The notes under the pieces were generated by a model, which saw nothing but the letters and a program-made list of their open reading frames with translations, was not told the origin of the DNA and ran no database searches. A stretch of 28,980 bases of DNA from Gracilibacteraceae bacterium (GTDB lineage Bacteria; Bacillota; Desulfitobacteriia; Desulfitobacteriales; Syntrophobotulaceae): NCBI GenBank assembly GCA_031263945.1, contig JAISEW010000258.1, positions 1-28,980 of the forward strand. The letters run 5' to 3'. This document shows positions 7,484 through 15,539 of the stretch, piece after piece; position 1 is the stretch's first letter, and every line of letters starts with the position of its first letter. The position numbers were made by a program, and so were the translations under genes.

Positions 7484-8545
7484 TTAGAAAATTGTTTCAA
7501 TTATGGCGATCTGATCGGCAAACTGATCGGCGAACTGCGGCCAGACCTGTTCCTGGCAGACCCGGCGAAATTCGGCCAGATTTTCCTCGCTGACGATATT
7601 GTATTCCATGCCGGCGTCCGCCAGTTTCTGGGCGTATTCGTCCTCCTCCCGCTGGTAGCCCTCGGTGGTCTTCAGCAGATATTCCGCGAATACTTCATCC
7701 AGCACGGTTTTGTACTCGTCCGGCAAGGCGGCGTAAGAAGCGGGATTGCAGACGAAATCCGCGAAAGCACTCACATGGGAAGTTTTGGAAAGGTATTTTT
7801 GCACGTCGGCCATGCCTTCATTGAAATTGATCTCCATCGGATTTTCCTGGCCGTCGATCGTGTGCTGCTGCAAAGCGGTGACCACTTCGGCCTTGGCCAT
7901 TCCCACCGGATAGGCGCCCAAGGCCTTAAAAGTCGCGATATAAATGTCGCTCTGCATGACGCGGAATTTTATGCCGACGAAATCCTCCAGCGTATTGATC
8001 GGGCGGATGTTGTTGGTACACTGCCGAAACCCGTAGCAGACGGCGCCGAAGAAGTGGAACCCGTTGTCCGCCAAGGCGTTCTTTTGGATCTCATAAATCT
8101 GCGGATCCGTCAGGAAAATCTTGGCGCTTTCCCAGTCAGGAATCAGATAAGGCAGATCGGAGACGCCCAGAGCCGGACAGAAATTGGCGAGTACGGCCTG
8201 AGTGACTTGGCCGCAGTCAATGATGCCGGCCTGCACTCCTTCGGCGATTTCGCGGTCAGATCCAAGGGAGGCGTTCGTGTAGACCTGCAAATTGAACCCG
8301 CCGTTCGTGCGCTCGGACACTTCCGCCGCAACATCGCGCAGCATACTGGCAAACAGGACGTTATCGGCGGATTGCGAGGCCAATTTCCATGTGACCTGCG
8401 GAAGATCCGCTCCTGCAGATCCCTCAGAACCGGCGGGCGTTCCCGATCCGGCGGGGGCGCCCGAACCTCCGGAACCGCAGGCCGCCATGAGCATGATCAC
8501 AAATACAGAAATGATAACCAGCCAAAAAGAATTTCTCCTGAACAT
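7484..8545 (-). CDS. dctP: TRAP transporter substrate-binding lipoprotein (DctP family)
   Basis: A 353-residue lipoprotein. A signal peptide (MFRRN, then a hydrophobic stretch) ends in LMAAC, with C23 as the lipidated residue, and a Gly/Ser/Ala-rich linker follows. The mature part carries DctP hallmarks: WKLASQSADN, the GIKFRVMQSD motif whose Arg normally forms a salt bridge with a substrate carboxylate, and VVTALQQHTIDGQENP. It therefore probably binds an organic acid outside the membrane and hands it to DctQM. The start is set at ATG 8545 because GAAAGGAA lies just upstream; the longer frame would put a charged extension before the signal peptide. It is the first gene of dctPQM and is divergent from a LysR gene. 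The ligand cannot be predicted. Confidence 0.95.
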   Translation of the reverse strand: MFRRNSFWLVIISVFVIMLMAACGSGGSGAPAGSGTPAGSEGSAGADLPQVTWKLASQSADNVLFASMLRDVAAEVSERTNGGFNLQVYTNASLGSDREIAEGVQAGIIDCGQVTQAVLANFCPALGVSDLPYLIPDWESAKIFLTDPQIYEIQKNALADNGFHFFGAVCYGFRQCTNNIRPINTLEDFVGIKFRVMQSDIYIATFKALGAYPVGMAKAEVVTALQQHTIDGQENPMEINFNEGMADVQKYLSKTSHVSAFADFVCNPASYAALPDEYKTVLDEVFAEYLLKTTEGYQREEDEYAQKLADAGMEYNIVSEENLAEFRRVCQEQVWPQFADQFADQIAIIETIF

Positions 8546-8746
8546 AGCACATTTCCTTTCTTTTGTTAATTCAAGCAACAGATAACCGCGAAAAAGTCAA
8601 AAAAGCGGCGAAAACTAAGTGAAGGCAATAGAGTAATACTTCCTTCATTGTCGGATGAAAGTAAAATAATTATAATACAATACACACAATTCATAAAACA
8701 GAAAAAAATTGTCGCGGCCACAACAAAAAATTGTAAGCCGCTTGTT

Positions 8747-8775
8747 TTGTTATCGTTGTTGTTGTATAGTATAAT
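8747..8775 (+). promoter_or_regulatory. Promoter of the LysR regulator gene
   Basis: TTGTTA (8747-8752), a 17-base spacer and TATAAT (8770-8775). Transcription would start near 8782, inside the inverted repeat at 8773-8787. Confidence 0.6.
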
Positions 8776-8787
8776 AACAATGTTATT
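8773..8787. promoter_or_regulatory. Inverted repeat over the LysR promoter start, likely operator
   Basis: AATAACA-A-TGTTATT has perfect 7-base arms around one central base and overlaps the -10 and start region of the lysR-type promoter. LysR proteins commonly repress their own gene from such a site while activating the divergent operon; that role is inferred. Confidence 0.5.
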
Positions 8788-8848
8788 CCCCAAATCGCTC
8801 CGTCGGCGCACTCAGGGTTCTCGACCAGGCCGGTAATGGAGGGTAATC

Positions 8849-9741
8849 ATGGATTTCAAGCAGTTATATTATTTTGCGCAGATATGCAATTACAAAAGCT
8901 TGACAAAGACCGCCAAAAACCTGTATGTCACCCAGCAAGCCCTGAGCAAAAATTTGAAATCCCTGGAAAGCGAGCTGCAAGTAAGCCTGTTCGCCCGTAT
9001 GCATGACGGGGTGCTGCTGACGGCGGAGGGAAATCGCGGGCGGAAAAGATCCTGCGTGATTTCAAAGCTTTTGAGACCGACGTCTATGACCATTTTCACG
9101 TAAAACGCGGCCTCATCCCTTTCGCCATAACCAACGGAGCGCTGCACAGCCTTTCCCCGGAAATCCTGCTGGATTTTCAGGGCGGGTATCCAAATATCCG
9201 CCTGTGGCACCAGTCATGTCCCGATCAATTAGCGGAACAGCGCGTGCTGGAGGGAAAAGTTGAGTTTGCTTGCATGGAGCGGCCGCAGGATCTTATCCAT
9301 TTAGCGACTACGACTATCAAGGAAGAAAAAATAGTGATCTCCGCCCGCGGCGACCACGCTTTGGTCAACAAGCCCGAGGCGCATATCGCGGATCTGCGTG
9401 GTCAGCAGATCATCACCCACAGCAAGGATACGTACTTGTACCATATCATAGTTAACAGCTGCCGGCGTGCCGGTTTTGAACCGCATATCATTTTCAACAG
9501 CAGCGACGTCAGCTTGCTGAAAAAACTCCTGATCCGCGGGCGCGGCATATTCGTTACAGCCGAACACACTTTGAGCGACATTGCCCTTTACCCGGAAATC
9601 AGGGCGGCGCCCGTCGAGGACCCGGACCTGAAGTGGCATGTTTGTTTTGTCTATCCGCGTAACAGAAAACTCAGCTGTGTCGCCCGCCTTTTTATGAACT
9701 ATATTCTGGCCGCCTATGACCGCGCCTCTTTGAACGCATAA
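8849..9741 (+). pseudogene. LysR-family regulator interrupted by a one-base frameshift
   Basis: Codons 1-63 (from ATG 8849, with GGAGG upstream) encode a LysR winged helix: MDFKQLYYFAQIC, then TAKNLYVTQQALSKNLKSLE and LLTAEGNR. At 9038-9039 one base is missing; the protein resumes in the next frame at 9040 as AEKILRDFKAF and continues through the effector domain to TAA 9739-9741. Restoring one base gives about 297 residues, the usual length. As written, translation leaves the frame and stops at 9103 after 84 residues. The lesion lies next to a GGG run, so it may be a sequencing or assembly error. If intact, it is the obvious regulator of the divergent dctPQM genes and perhaps of the M24 pair that converges on it, 7 bases away. 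Confidence 0.85.
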
Positions 9742-9748
9742 GTCTCTC

Positions 9749-10930
9749 TTAGACCCTGAAAACGCCTTGCTCCGTCTTATTCAGGCGCACGGCGCCGTCC
9801 GGCGTGACCAGATAATTGTCGGTGTTGAACGACCAGCAAGTCTCGGTCTCCAGGCCCGGGTGAATGGAAAGGAACATATTCTCCTCCAGGATCATGGTTT
9901 CCTCCGGCTGATAAGCCGGGCGCTCCACCATATCCGTACCTTGGCCGTGGCCGAAAAAACGCCCTTCTTTTATATAGCCGTTCGCTTCTTCGAATTTGTG
10001 CAGAGCCTTACGCAGATCCGCGGCTTTAACCCCCGGTTTGGCCATGGCGGCGAGCTGGGCCTGGATACTGACGGAATCAGCCACGCCTTTTTCCAACTCG
10101 GCGGAAGGCTCGCCTCCGACGACCCACATGCGGGAAAGTTCGCCCCAGTAACTGCCCGGCCCGTTGATTTCCACCAGCAAATCGACCGTATCTCCTTCCT
10201 GGAGCACGCGGTTTTGCAGCTCGAAAAACTTGTGCTGAGCTTTTCGCGGGCCGGAGCCGATCATGATATTCACGGCCTCGCCCCCCAGATCCCAGCAGGC
10301 TTTTTTGATATCGGCGGCGACGTCGCGCTCCGGGCGCCCCGGGCGCAGATAAATGGGGATAGCGGCATATGCGCGATCATGCATCTTCACGACATGACGC
10401 AGGAGTTCCAGTTCCTCCGGCGACTTGCGGGCCCGGATCAGATCGACGCCTTCGTCCGCGTTTCGCAATGTGGCGCCGGGCAGGCTGCCGATGATATAAT
10501 CGGTAAAATAAAGCGGGGCCATGCTGGGATGGTAAATACCGAACTTTTTATACCCGCGTTTTTTCAGCCAGGCCAGAGCCGGCTCGGTAAAATAATCTTT
10601 GCAGGCCAGCCAGTTTGAGGTATAGGGGGCGCCGAAATTAAGTTCCAGACCGCGGGCGCCGTAGGGCATGGCGTTATTTTGGAACGGGCCGTGAGCAAAG
10701 AGAGCCATGCCGCCTTCTTGGGGAAAGAGCAGAAAAGAGCCGTAATGACAGAAATCCGCCGGCCAGTCGCAATAATAACGGATCACGCCGCCCTGGCGCG
10801 GCTCAAAACCGAACAGGATAAGACAGTCGATATCGTTAGCCCGCATATACTCCCGAGTGACTTCCCACCGGCGCTCCAACTCTCCGTCGCTGACCGCGCT
10901 CACATGCCGGTCCAGTTTGTAATATTTCAT
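9749..10930 (-). CDS. M24-family creatinase/prolidase-like protein, second of a tandem pair
   Basis: A 393-residue protein with an N-terminal creatinase/prolidase domain (to about residue 165) and a pita-bread M24 catalytic domain. H233 corresponds to the substrate/catalytic His conserved in the family (SGPRKAQHKF), and GHGQG holds H328. The usual dimetal ligands Asp, Asp, His, Glu, Glu are not kept: Glu254, Glu264, His328, His357 (SIHPG) and Thr370 stand in these places. It may be a metal-independent hydrolase, as creatinase is, or use another metal set. Start ATG 10930 has GAGGAG just upstream; a longer frame to 11047 would run over the neighbour. It lies 11 bases after its paralogue in the same operon, next to the TRAP genes. 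The substrate is unknown; annotation as Xaa-Pro dipeptidase would overstate the evidence. Confidence 0.88.
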   Translation of the reverse strand: MKYYKLDRHVSAVSDGELERRWEVTREYMRANDIDCLILFGFEPRQGGVIRYYCDWPADFCHYGSFLLFPQEGGMALFAHGPFQNNAMPYGARGLELNFGAPYTSNWLACKDYFTEPALAWLKKRGYKKFGIYHPSMAPLYFTDYIIGSLPGATLRNADEGVDLIRARKSPEELELLRHVVKMHDRAYAAIPIYLRPGRPERDVAADIKKACWDLGGEAVNIMIGSGPRKAQHKFFELQNRVLQEGDTVDLLVEINGPGSYWGELSRMWVVGGEPSAELEKGVADSVSIQAQLAAMAKPGVKAADLRKALHKFEEANGYIKEGRFFGHGQGTDMVERPAYQPEETMILEENMFLSIHPGLETETCWSFNTDNYLVTPDGAVRLNKTEQGVFRV

Positions 10931-10941
10931 GGTTTCTCCTC

Positions 10942-12126
10942 TCAGACAGTAAAAATCTTCTGGGGCGTTTTGCTGAGACGAACAGCGCCGTCTTTCGTGA
11001 CCAGGAAATTGTCGCAGGCGTTGCAATATGCCAGACGGTCGCCGCAAGCCGGGTGGATGGAAATGAACATATTCTCGGCAAACTTCATGTTTTCACCGTA
11101 AACGAACGAAGGCCGCTCCACCAGATCCACACCCTGCCCATGCCCCTGAAGGCGGTTTTCTTTTTCAAATCCGTGCCGCTCCTGATATTCCAGATGCAAA
11201 GTGCGCATATGCGCAGCCGGTACGCCCGGTTTGGCGTTCGCCGCCAGTATGCCTTGCAGCTCAAAGCTGGCGTTCATCGCCCGCAGCAAATCCGGGCCGG
11301 GTTCGCAGTCAACGCACCACATGCGCTGCAATTCGGCGTAATAGCCGCCGGTGCCGGTAAATTCCAGCACTATTTCCACATTGGAACCGGGCTGGATCAC
11401 TTCGTTTTGCAGATAGATCGGGACATGATAAGATTTTTGTTTCCCGGAGCCGATCATGATGTTCATTTCCTCACAGCCCATGTCTAGGGCGGCTTTGCGG
11501 ATATCCGTCGTCACATCGCGCTCCAGGCGGCCGGGCCGCAGCCACAAGGGCAGCGCGGCATGGATGACGTCATGGATGCGCACGGATTCTTTCATCGCGG
11601 CGAGCTCTTCCTCGGACTTCACGGCTTTGACCGCGTCGATCACATCGTCGGCGTCGATGAATTCGGCGCCCGGTAAATGATCCCGCAAATAATTTACATA
11701 ATTGTAAGGCACGATAGTGCGGCGATAGAGACCTATTTTCCTGTAACCGCGTTTTTTCAGATATTGCAGCGATTGCTCCGGAATGAAAAAATCGGTAAAA
11801 CCAAAACTCGGCGCCAGCGGGTAACCCATATTTATTTTGATATTGCGGGCGGTTTCCGGCGGAATAGCCGTCCCGCCCTGATAGCCGTGGCCGTAAACAG
11901 CCATATCCCCCTCTTTGGGAAACAGGAGCACCAAACCGTAGCTGTTTTCACAAGGAAAGTCCGTGAACCATTTGACGCCGCCGCCGCACCAAGCGTCCAT
12001 CGCATAAAGCAGCAGGCAGTCGATATCCTCTTTTTTCATGCCCTCGCGGACTGCCGCCCATCTTCTCTCCAGTTCCGCGTCACTGATAACGGATTTGAGC
12101 TGACCGAAATGATACGTTTTAATCAT
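10942..12126 (-). CDS. M24-family creatinase/prolidase-like protein, first of a tandem pair
   Basis: A 394-residue paralogue of the downstream M24 gene, similar from end to end (SDAELERRW near residue 15, WLRPGRLERDV near 195, NIMIGSG near 222, HGQGVDLVERP near 329). The same substitutions occur at the metal positions: Glu255, Glu265, His329, His358 (SIHPA) and Cys371, while the conserved H234 is kept. It is predicted to be cytoplasmic, with no signal peptide. Family members cleave C-N bonds in Xaa-Pro peptides, creatine or ectoine. The pair may form a hetero-oligomer or act on two related compounds delivered by the adjacent TRAP system; both ideas are inference. ATG 12126 is preceded by GAGAGG. 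A palindrome and a weak promoter lie about 105-155 bases upstream. Confidence 0.88.
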   Translation of the reverse strand: MIKTYHFGQLKSVISDAELERRWAAVREGMKKEDIDCLLLYAMDAWCGGGVKWFTDFPCENSYGLVLLFPKEGDMAVYGHGYQGGTAIPPETARNIKINMGYPLAPSFGFTDFFIPEQSLQYLKKRGYRKIGLYRRTIVPYNYVNYLRDHLPGAEFIDADDVIDAVKAVKSEEELAAMKESVRIHDVIHAALPLWLRPGRLERDVTTDIRKAALDMGCEEMNIMIGSGKQKSYHVPIYLQNEVIQPGSNVEIVLEFTGTGGYYAELQRMWCVDCEPGPDLLRAMNASFELQGILAANAKPGVPAAHMRTLHLEYQERHGFEKENRLQGHGQGVDLVERPSFVYGENMKFAENMFISIHPACGDRLAYCNACDNFLVTKDGAVRLSKTPQKIFTV

Positions 12127-12231
12127 TTTTACCTCTCTTTTTTTACGCGCTAAGGAACAAGGATCCGTTATTATCTAACGACGACCTTGATTCGTTTTGC
12201 CAAAAAGTTATCACGCTCTCATCCGACATAG

Positions 12232-12245
12232 TGATGATATCATCA
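12232..12245. promoter_or_regulatory. 14-base perfect palindrome upstream of the M24 pair
   Basis: TGATGATATCATCA is its own reverse complement. On the minus strand it lies about 7-20 bases downstream of the likely -10 (12258-12253), a position where a bound repressor would block transcription. It is also about 85 bases upstream of the divergent glnS -35 element. Confidence 0.45.
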
Positions 12246-12252
12246 TCTTTTG

Positions 12253-12281
12253 ATCATGTAAAACAAAAATAAGTTAGGCAA
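12253..12281 (-). promoter_or_regulatory. Possible promoter of the M24 pair
   Basis: Minus-strand TTGCCT (12281-12276), 17-base spacer and CATGAT (12258-12253). The -10 matches the consensus at four positions. It is the best candidate in the 268-base gap between the M24 genes and glnS, but weak. Confidence 0.35.
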
Positions 12282-12330
12282 GCGCCAACAAACAGTTGTC
12301 CCACGACCGCGCTTCTTGGGCAATAATGGT

Positions 12331-12359
12331 TTGTAGCGCCGCTGTTTTTTTGCTATAAT
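12331..12359 (+). promoter_or_regulatory. glnS promoter with extended -10
   Basis: TTGTAG (12331-12336), a 17-base spacer and TATAAT (12354-12359), with TGC directly before the -10 (extended -10 element). Transcription would start near 12366, only about 30 bases before the apparent first codon of glnS, which helps to fix the translation start. Confidence 0.75.
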
Positions 12360-12394
12360 CTATCCCAAAATCAGACAGATGGGAGCTGTTCTCC

Positions 12395-14077
12395 ATAGAA
12401 ACGCCGCGAGCCGCGAATTTTATCCACGCAATAATCCGCGAAGATCTGAAGGAAAACAAAAACGGCGGGAGGGTATGCACGCGTTTTCCGCCGGAACCGA
12501 ACGGTTATCTGCATATTGGTCACGCCAAGTCTATCTGCCTGAATTTCGGGACGGCTCTGGAGTTCGGCGGTAAATGCAATCTGCGTTTTGACGACACTAA
12601 TCCGTCAAAAGAGGATGTTGAATATGTAGATTCCATCCGGGCCGACGTCCGCTGGCTGGGTTTTGACTGGGAAGACCGTCTTTTTTACGCGTCGGATTAT
12701 TTTCCCCGTCTCTACGAATTCGCCTGCCGCCTGATCGAAAAGGATCTGGCCTATGTGTGCGAATTGACGGCGGAGGAGATCCGGGCTTACCGCGGCACAT
12801 TGGCGGAGCCGGGCCGGGAGAGCCCTTACCGGGGGCGGGGCGCGGCGGAAAACTTGGAGATGTTTCACCGGATGCGGGAAGGCGAGTTCCCGGACGGAGC
12901 TATGGTGCTGAGAGCCAAGATAGACATGGCCTCTCCCAATCTCAATTTGCGGGATCCCGTGCTTTACCGCATCATGCGCCGGCAGCACCACCGCACGGGC
13001 GGCGCCTGGTGTATTTATCCGATGTATGATTTCGCCCACCCGCTGTCGGACGCCATAGAGGGCGTCACTCATTCCATCTGCACGATGGAATTCGAGGATC
13101 ACCGCCCGCTGTACAACTGGCTCACGGATAACCTGATCGAGGAAAACCCGCCGCGCCAATACGAATTTGCCCGGCTGGAGATGACGCGCACGGTCATGAG
13201 CAAGCGCCGGCTGCGTCAATTCGTGGACAGCGGCGTCGTGACCGGCTGGGACGACCCGCGAATGCCTACGCTTTCCGGCCTCAGGCGGCGCGGCTATACG
13301 CCGGAGGCTATCAGGGATTTTTGCGAGCGCATCGGCGTGGCCAAGGCCAACAGCGTCGTGGACGCGGCTTTGCTTGACTATTGCGCGCGCGAGGATCTGA
13401 ACCGGCGGGCCGAGCGGCGGATGCTGGTGCTGCGCCCGCTGAAAATCGTTATCGATAATTATCCGGCGGAGCGGACCGAGTATGTGGAAGCGGAAAACCA
13501 CCCGGACGATCCGGCGGCCGGCACTCGGCGCCTGCCGTTCGGACGGGAGATCTACATCGAGCGGGACGATTTTATGGAAAATCCTCCCAAAAAATTTTTC
13601 CGCCTGCGGCCCGGCGGGGAAGTGCGCTTGAAACACGCTTATATCATCACCTGTACGGATCTGGTCAAAGACGCCGAGGGCCGAGTGAGCGAAATACACT
13701 GCCAATATGATCCGCTGAGCAAAAGCGGCGGCGAAAACGCCGGGCGCAAGGTGCGCGGCACTTTGCACTGGGTGGCGGCGCGGGAGGCGGTCAGGCTGGA
13801 AACCCGCCTGTATGACTCGCTGCTGCTGGACGCGGCGGCGGGGGACGCGGAACCGGACGACGGCGCGGAACCGCGGCTCAATCCCGATTCGCTGATCGTC
13901 AGCCGGGAATGTCTGGGCGAGCCGGCGCTGGCTGCCGCGCGGCCCGGCGAGCGCTTTCAGTTTTTGCGTCTCGGTTATTTTTGCGCCGACAGCAAGGACA
14001 CCGCTTTTGAGCATCCGGTTTTTAACCGGATTATCGGTTTACGCGATACTTGGGCCAAGCTGGCGCGGGAAACGTGA
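12395..14077 (+). CDS. glnS: Glutaminyl-tRNA synthetase, apparent AUA start
   Basis: A class I synthetase that joins glutamine to tRNA-Gln in the cytoplasm. Counting from 12395 it has 560 residues, close to the family norm. It holds the GlnRS signature RFPPEPNGYLHIGHAKS (HIGH at 40-43), FDDTNP, the MSK signature VMSKRRL (268-270 are M-S-K) and the C-terminal anticodon-binding beta-barrels (about 340-550). The frame is open back to a TAA at 12356, but no ATG, GTG or TTG lies between that stop and the HIGH motif; the first ATG is at 12755, which would delete the active site. ATA 12395 has GGGAG nine bases upstream, and the text after it (ETPRAANFIHAIIREDL) matches normal GlnRS N-termini. So AUA, or an ATG misread or mutated to ATA, is the likely start. 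The next gene overlaps by four bases. Confidence 0.93.
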   Translation: METPRAANFIHAIIREDLKENKNGGRVCTRFPPEPNGYLHIGHAKSICLNFGTALEFGGKCNLRFDDTNPSKEDVEYVDSIRADVRWLGFDWEDRLFYASDYFPRLYEFACRLIEKDLAYVCELTAEEIRAYRGTLAEPGRESPYRGRGAAENLEMFHRMREGEFPDGAMVLRAKIDMASPNLNLRDPVLYRIMRRQHHRTGGAWCIYPMYDFAHPLSDAIEGVTHSICTMEFEDHRPLYNWLTDNLIEENPPRQYEFARLEMTRTVMSKRRLRQFVDSGVVTGWDDPRMPTLSGLRRRGYTPEAIRDFCERIGVAKANSVVDAALLDYCAREDLNRRAERRMLVLRPLKIVIDNYPAERTEYVEAENHPDDPAAGTRRLPFGREIYIERDDFMENPPKKFFRLRPGGEVRLKHAYIITCTDLVKDAEGRVSEIHCQYDPLSKSGGENAGRKVRGTLHWVAAREAVRLETRLYDSLLLDAAAGDAEPDDGAEPRLNPDSLIVSRECLGEPALAAARPGERFQFLRLGYFCADSKDTAFEHPVFNRIIGLRDTWAKLARET

Positions 14078-15150
14078 ATCGGCGGCGCGGCCCGAGGGCG
14101 GCGGCCTGTTTTATCCCGCTCGCCCTGAGCGCCGCTCTGCTGGCCGCCGCGCGAAGCAGCCCGGCATGGGCCGAATGGTACGCCGGCCATATTTACCCGG
14201 TTTTTCCTTACACGATAGGGCGCCTGTGTGCCCTGTTTCCGTTTTCCCTGTTTGAGTTTTTATTGCTGGCGCTGGGCGCCGGCGCCTTGCTGCTGACCGG
14301 CTGGACTCTGCTCGCCCTGCCCGATCCTGTGGCCGGGCGCGGGATCGGGCGTTTGCTTTTTCGCGTCTGCGCCGGGCTGAGCGCCGCGCTCCTGCTCTTC
14401 ACCTTGACGGGCGGCGTCAACTACAGCCGGGAGACTTTGGCCGCTCGATACTCCCTCCAGATACGGGAGTCGTCTCCGGAGGAATTACGCGCTCTCTACA
14501 GGGAACTCGCGGCGGAGGCCGGCGAAGCTCTCGCGGCTTTGGAGCCGGCGGCGAGGGCGGTCGGCCGGGAAACAGGGGATGAAGCCCGCCGGGCCATGGC
14601 GGCGCTCGGCCGCCGCTATGCCCTCATTTCCTATTACCCGCAGCCCAAGCCGGTCCTGTTTTCCTCCGCGATGTCCTGGCTGGGGATCAGCGGTATTTTT
14701 TCCCCTTTTACCCTGGAAGCGAATTACAACAGCGATATGCCGGACTTCCAGATCCCCTGCGCCATCTGCCATGAACTCGCGCATGTGTCCGGCTATATGC
14801 GCGAGGACGAAGCGGGCTTTATCAGCTATCTGGCCTGCCGCGCCTCGCCGGAGGCGGCTTTTCGCTACAGCGGCGCCATGTTTGCGCTCAGCTATGTCCT
14901 GAACGCTTTGAGCGGCGCGGTCAGCCCGGAGGAATACGGCGCTCTTTACGCCGAGCTGCCGGCGGCAGTCGCAGCGGATCTCCGGCGGGCCGGCGAATAT
15001 TGGCGGCGGTTTGCCGGGCGGGCGGCGGACATCCAAACCAGAGCCAACGACGCTTATCTGCGGGCCAACGCTCAGGAAAACGGCGTGCGCGGCTACGGGC
15101 AGGTCGTCGATTTGCTGCTGGCTTGGCGGAGGGCCGAACAGGCAAAATGA
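14074..15150 (+). CDS. DUF3810-family membrane protein with HExxH motif
   Basis: A 358-residue protein of the DUF3810 type. It has an N-terminal hydrophobic segment (residues 12-28), two further membrane helices (about 54-80 and 90-112), then a soluble domain with CHELAHVSGY (H233-E234, H237) followed by EDEAGFISYLAC. HExxH plus a downstream acidic residue is the zinc-metallopeptidase pattern, so it is a putative membrane-bound protease. No substrate or function is established in my knowledge. GTG 14074 is preferred: its GTGA overlaps the glnS stop and GCGGGA stands upstream; TTG 14050 would extend into glnS. The coupling with glnS may be only transcriptional convenience. Confidence 0.82.
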   Translation: MNRRRGPRAAACFIPLALSAALLAAARSSPAWAEWYAGHIYPVFPYTIGRLCALFPFSLFEFLLLALGAGALLLTGWTLLALPDPVAGRGIGRLLFRVCAGLSAALLLFTLTGGVNYSRETLAARYSLQIRESSPEELRALYRELAAEAGEALAALEPAARAVGRETGDEARRAMAALGRRYALISYYPQPKPVLFSSAMSWLGISGIFSPFTLEANYNSDMPDFQIPCAICHELAHVSGYMREDEAGFISYLACRASPEAAFRYSGAMFALSYVLNALSGAVSPEEYGALYAELPAAVAADLRRAGEYWRRFAGRAADIQTRANDAYLRANAQENGVRGYGQVVDLLLAWRRAEQAK

Positions 15151-15187
15151 CAAAAAACATTAAAAATGATAAATAAATAAAACTGAC

Positions 15188-15216
15188 TTGCTAAAATATT
15201 AAAAGTATAATATAAT
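15188..15216 (+). promoter_or_regulatory. Promoter in the AT-rich gap
   Basis: TTGCTA (15188-15193), 17-base spacer, perfect TATAAT (15211-15216). It points toward the degenerate frames and the LysR gene at 15573, which would have a leader of about 350 bases if transcribed from here. Confidence 0.5.
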
Positions 15217-15306
15217 GGTTAAAGCTTTAGAAGACGACACAAAACGGAGTTATCTGGAATTTATTATTCATGGAAAAAATACGCCATAATAAAATCTTAG
15301 AAAAAA

Positions 15307-15539
15307 ATGAATAAAATTGAAAATTTAAAATATCACAAAGAGTGCAGTTTGTTGATTTCTCGTGAAAAATACTACACCCCATTTTCTATTATTGTATTCA
15401 ACTACCGGCTGGAGAATACCCAGATCGAAATTCACGCTGGAAATTAAATTATTATTACAAGAATAATAAATTAGAATTAGTGCAAGAGCATAGCGGGTTA
15501 TGGACCAGGCTGGAATGGGATTGCGATTATAATATGTAA
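15307..15539 (+). pseudogene. Possible remnant of a small gene, frameshifted
   Basis: From ATG 15307 a frame reads MNKIENLKYHKECSLLISRE, then KYYTPFSIIVFNYRLENTQ, and stops near 15447. A second frame overlapping its end continues as NSRWKLNYYYKNNKLELVQE, then HSGLWTRLEWDCDYNM, to TAA 15537-15539. The two halves are alike in composition (aromatic, Asn/Lys-rich) and could be one protein broken by a frameshift of about one base. There is no ribosome site at 15307 and I recognise no family. Random AT-rich open frames remain possible. Confidence 0.25.

Larger units (their letters stand above)
8546..8848. promoter_or_regulatory. Divergent control region between dctP and the LysR gene
   Basis: This 303-base AT-rich gap must hold the promoters of both directions. 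A clear plus-strand promoter (8747-8775) serves the LysR gene. For dctP the best minus-strand candidate is TTTATG (8697-8692), 17 bases, TATAAT (8674-8669), giving a leader of roughly 115 bases; it is weak. No coding region is supported here. Confidence 0.5.

Noticed and set aside
12379..12573. 64-codon plus-strand frame with ATG near the glnS start
   Set aside because: It lies one base out of frame with glnS and reads GlnRS DNA in a nonsense frame. I considered a frameshift from this ATG into glnS, but the glnS frame is intact and matches the family up to 12395.
12605..14014. 469-codon open frame on the minus strand
   Set aside because: It is antisense to glnS, has no recognisable domain and no ribosome site; GC-rich codon structure of glnS explains it.
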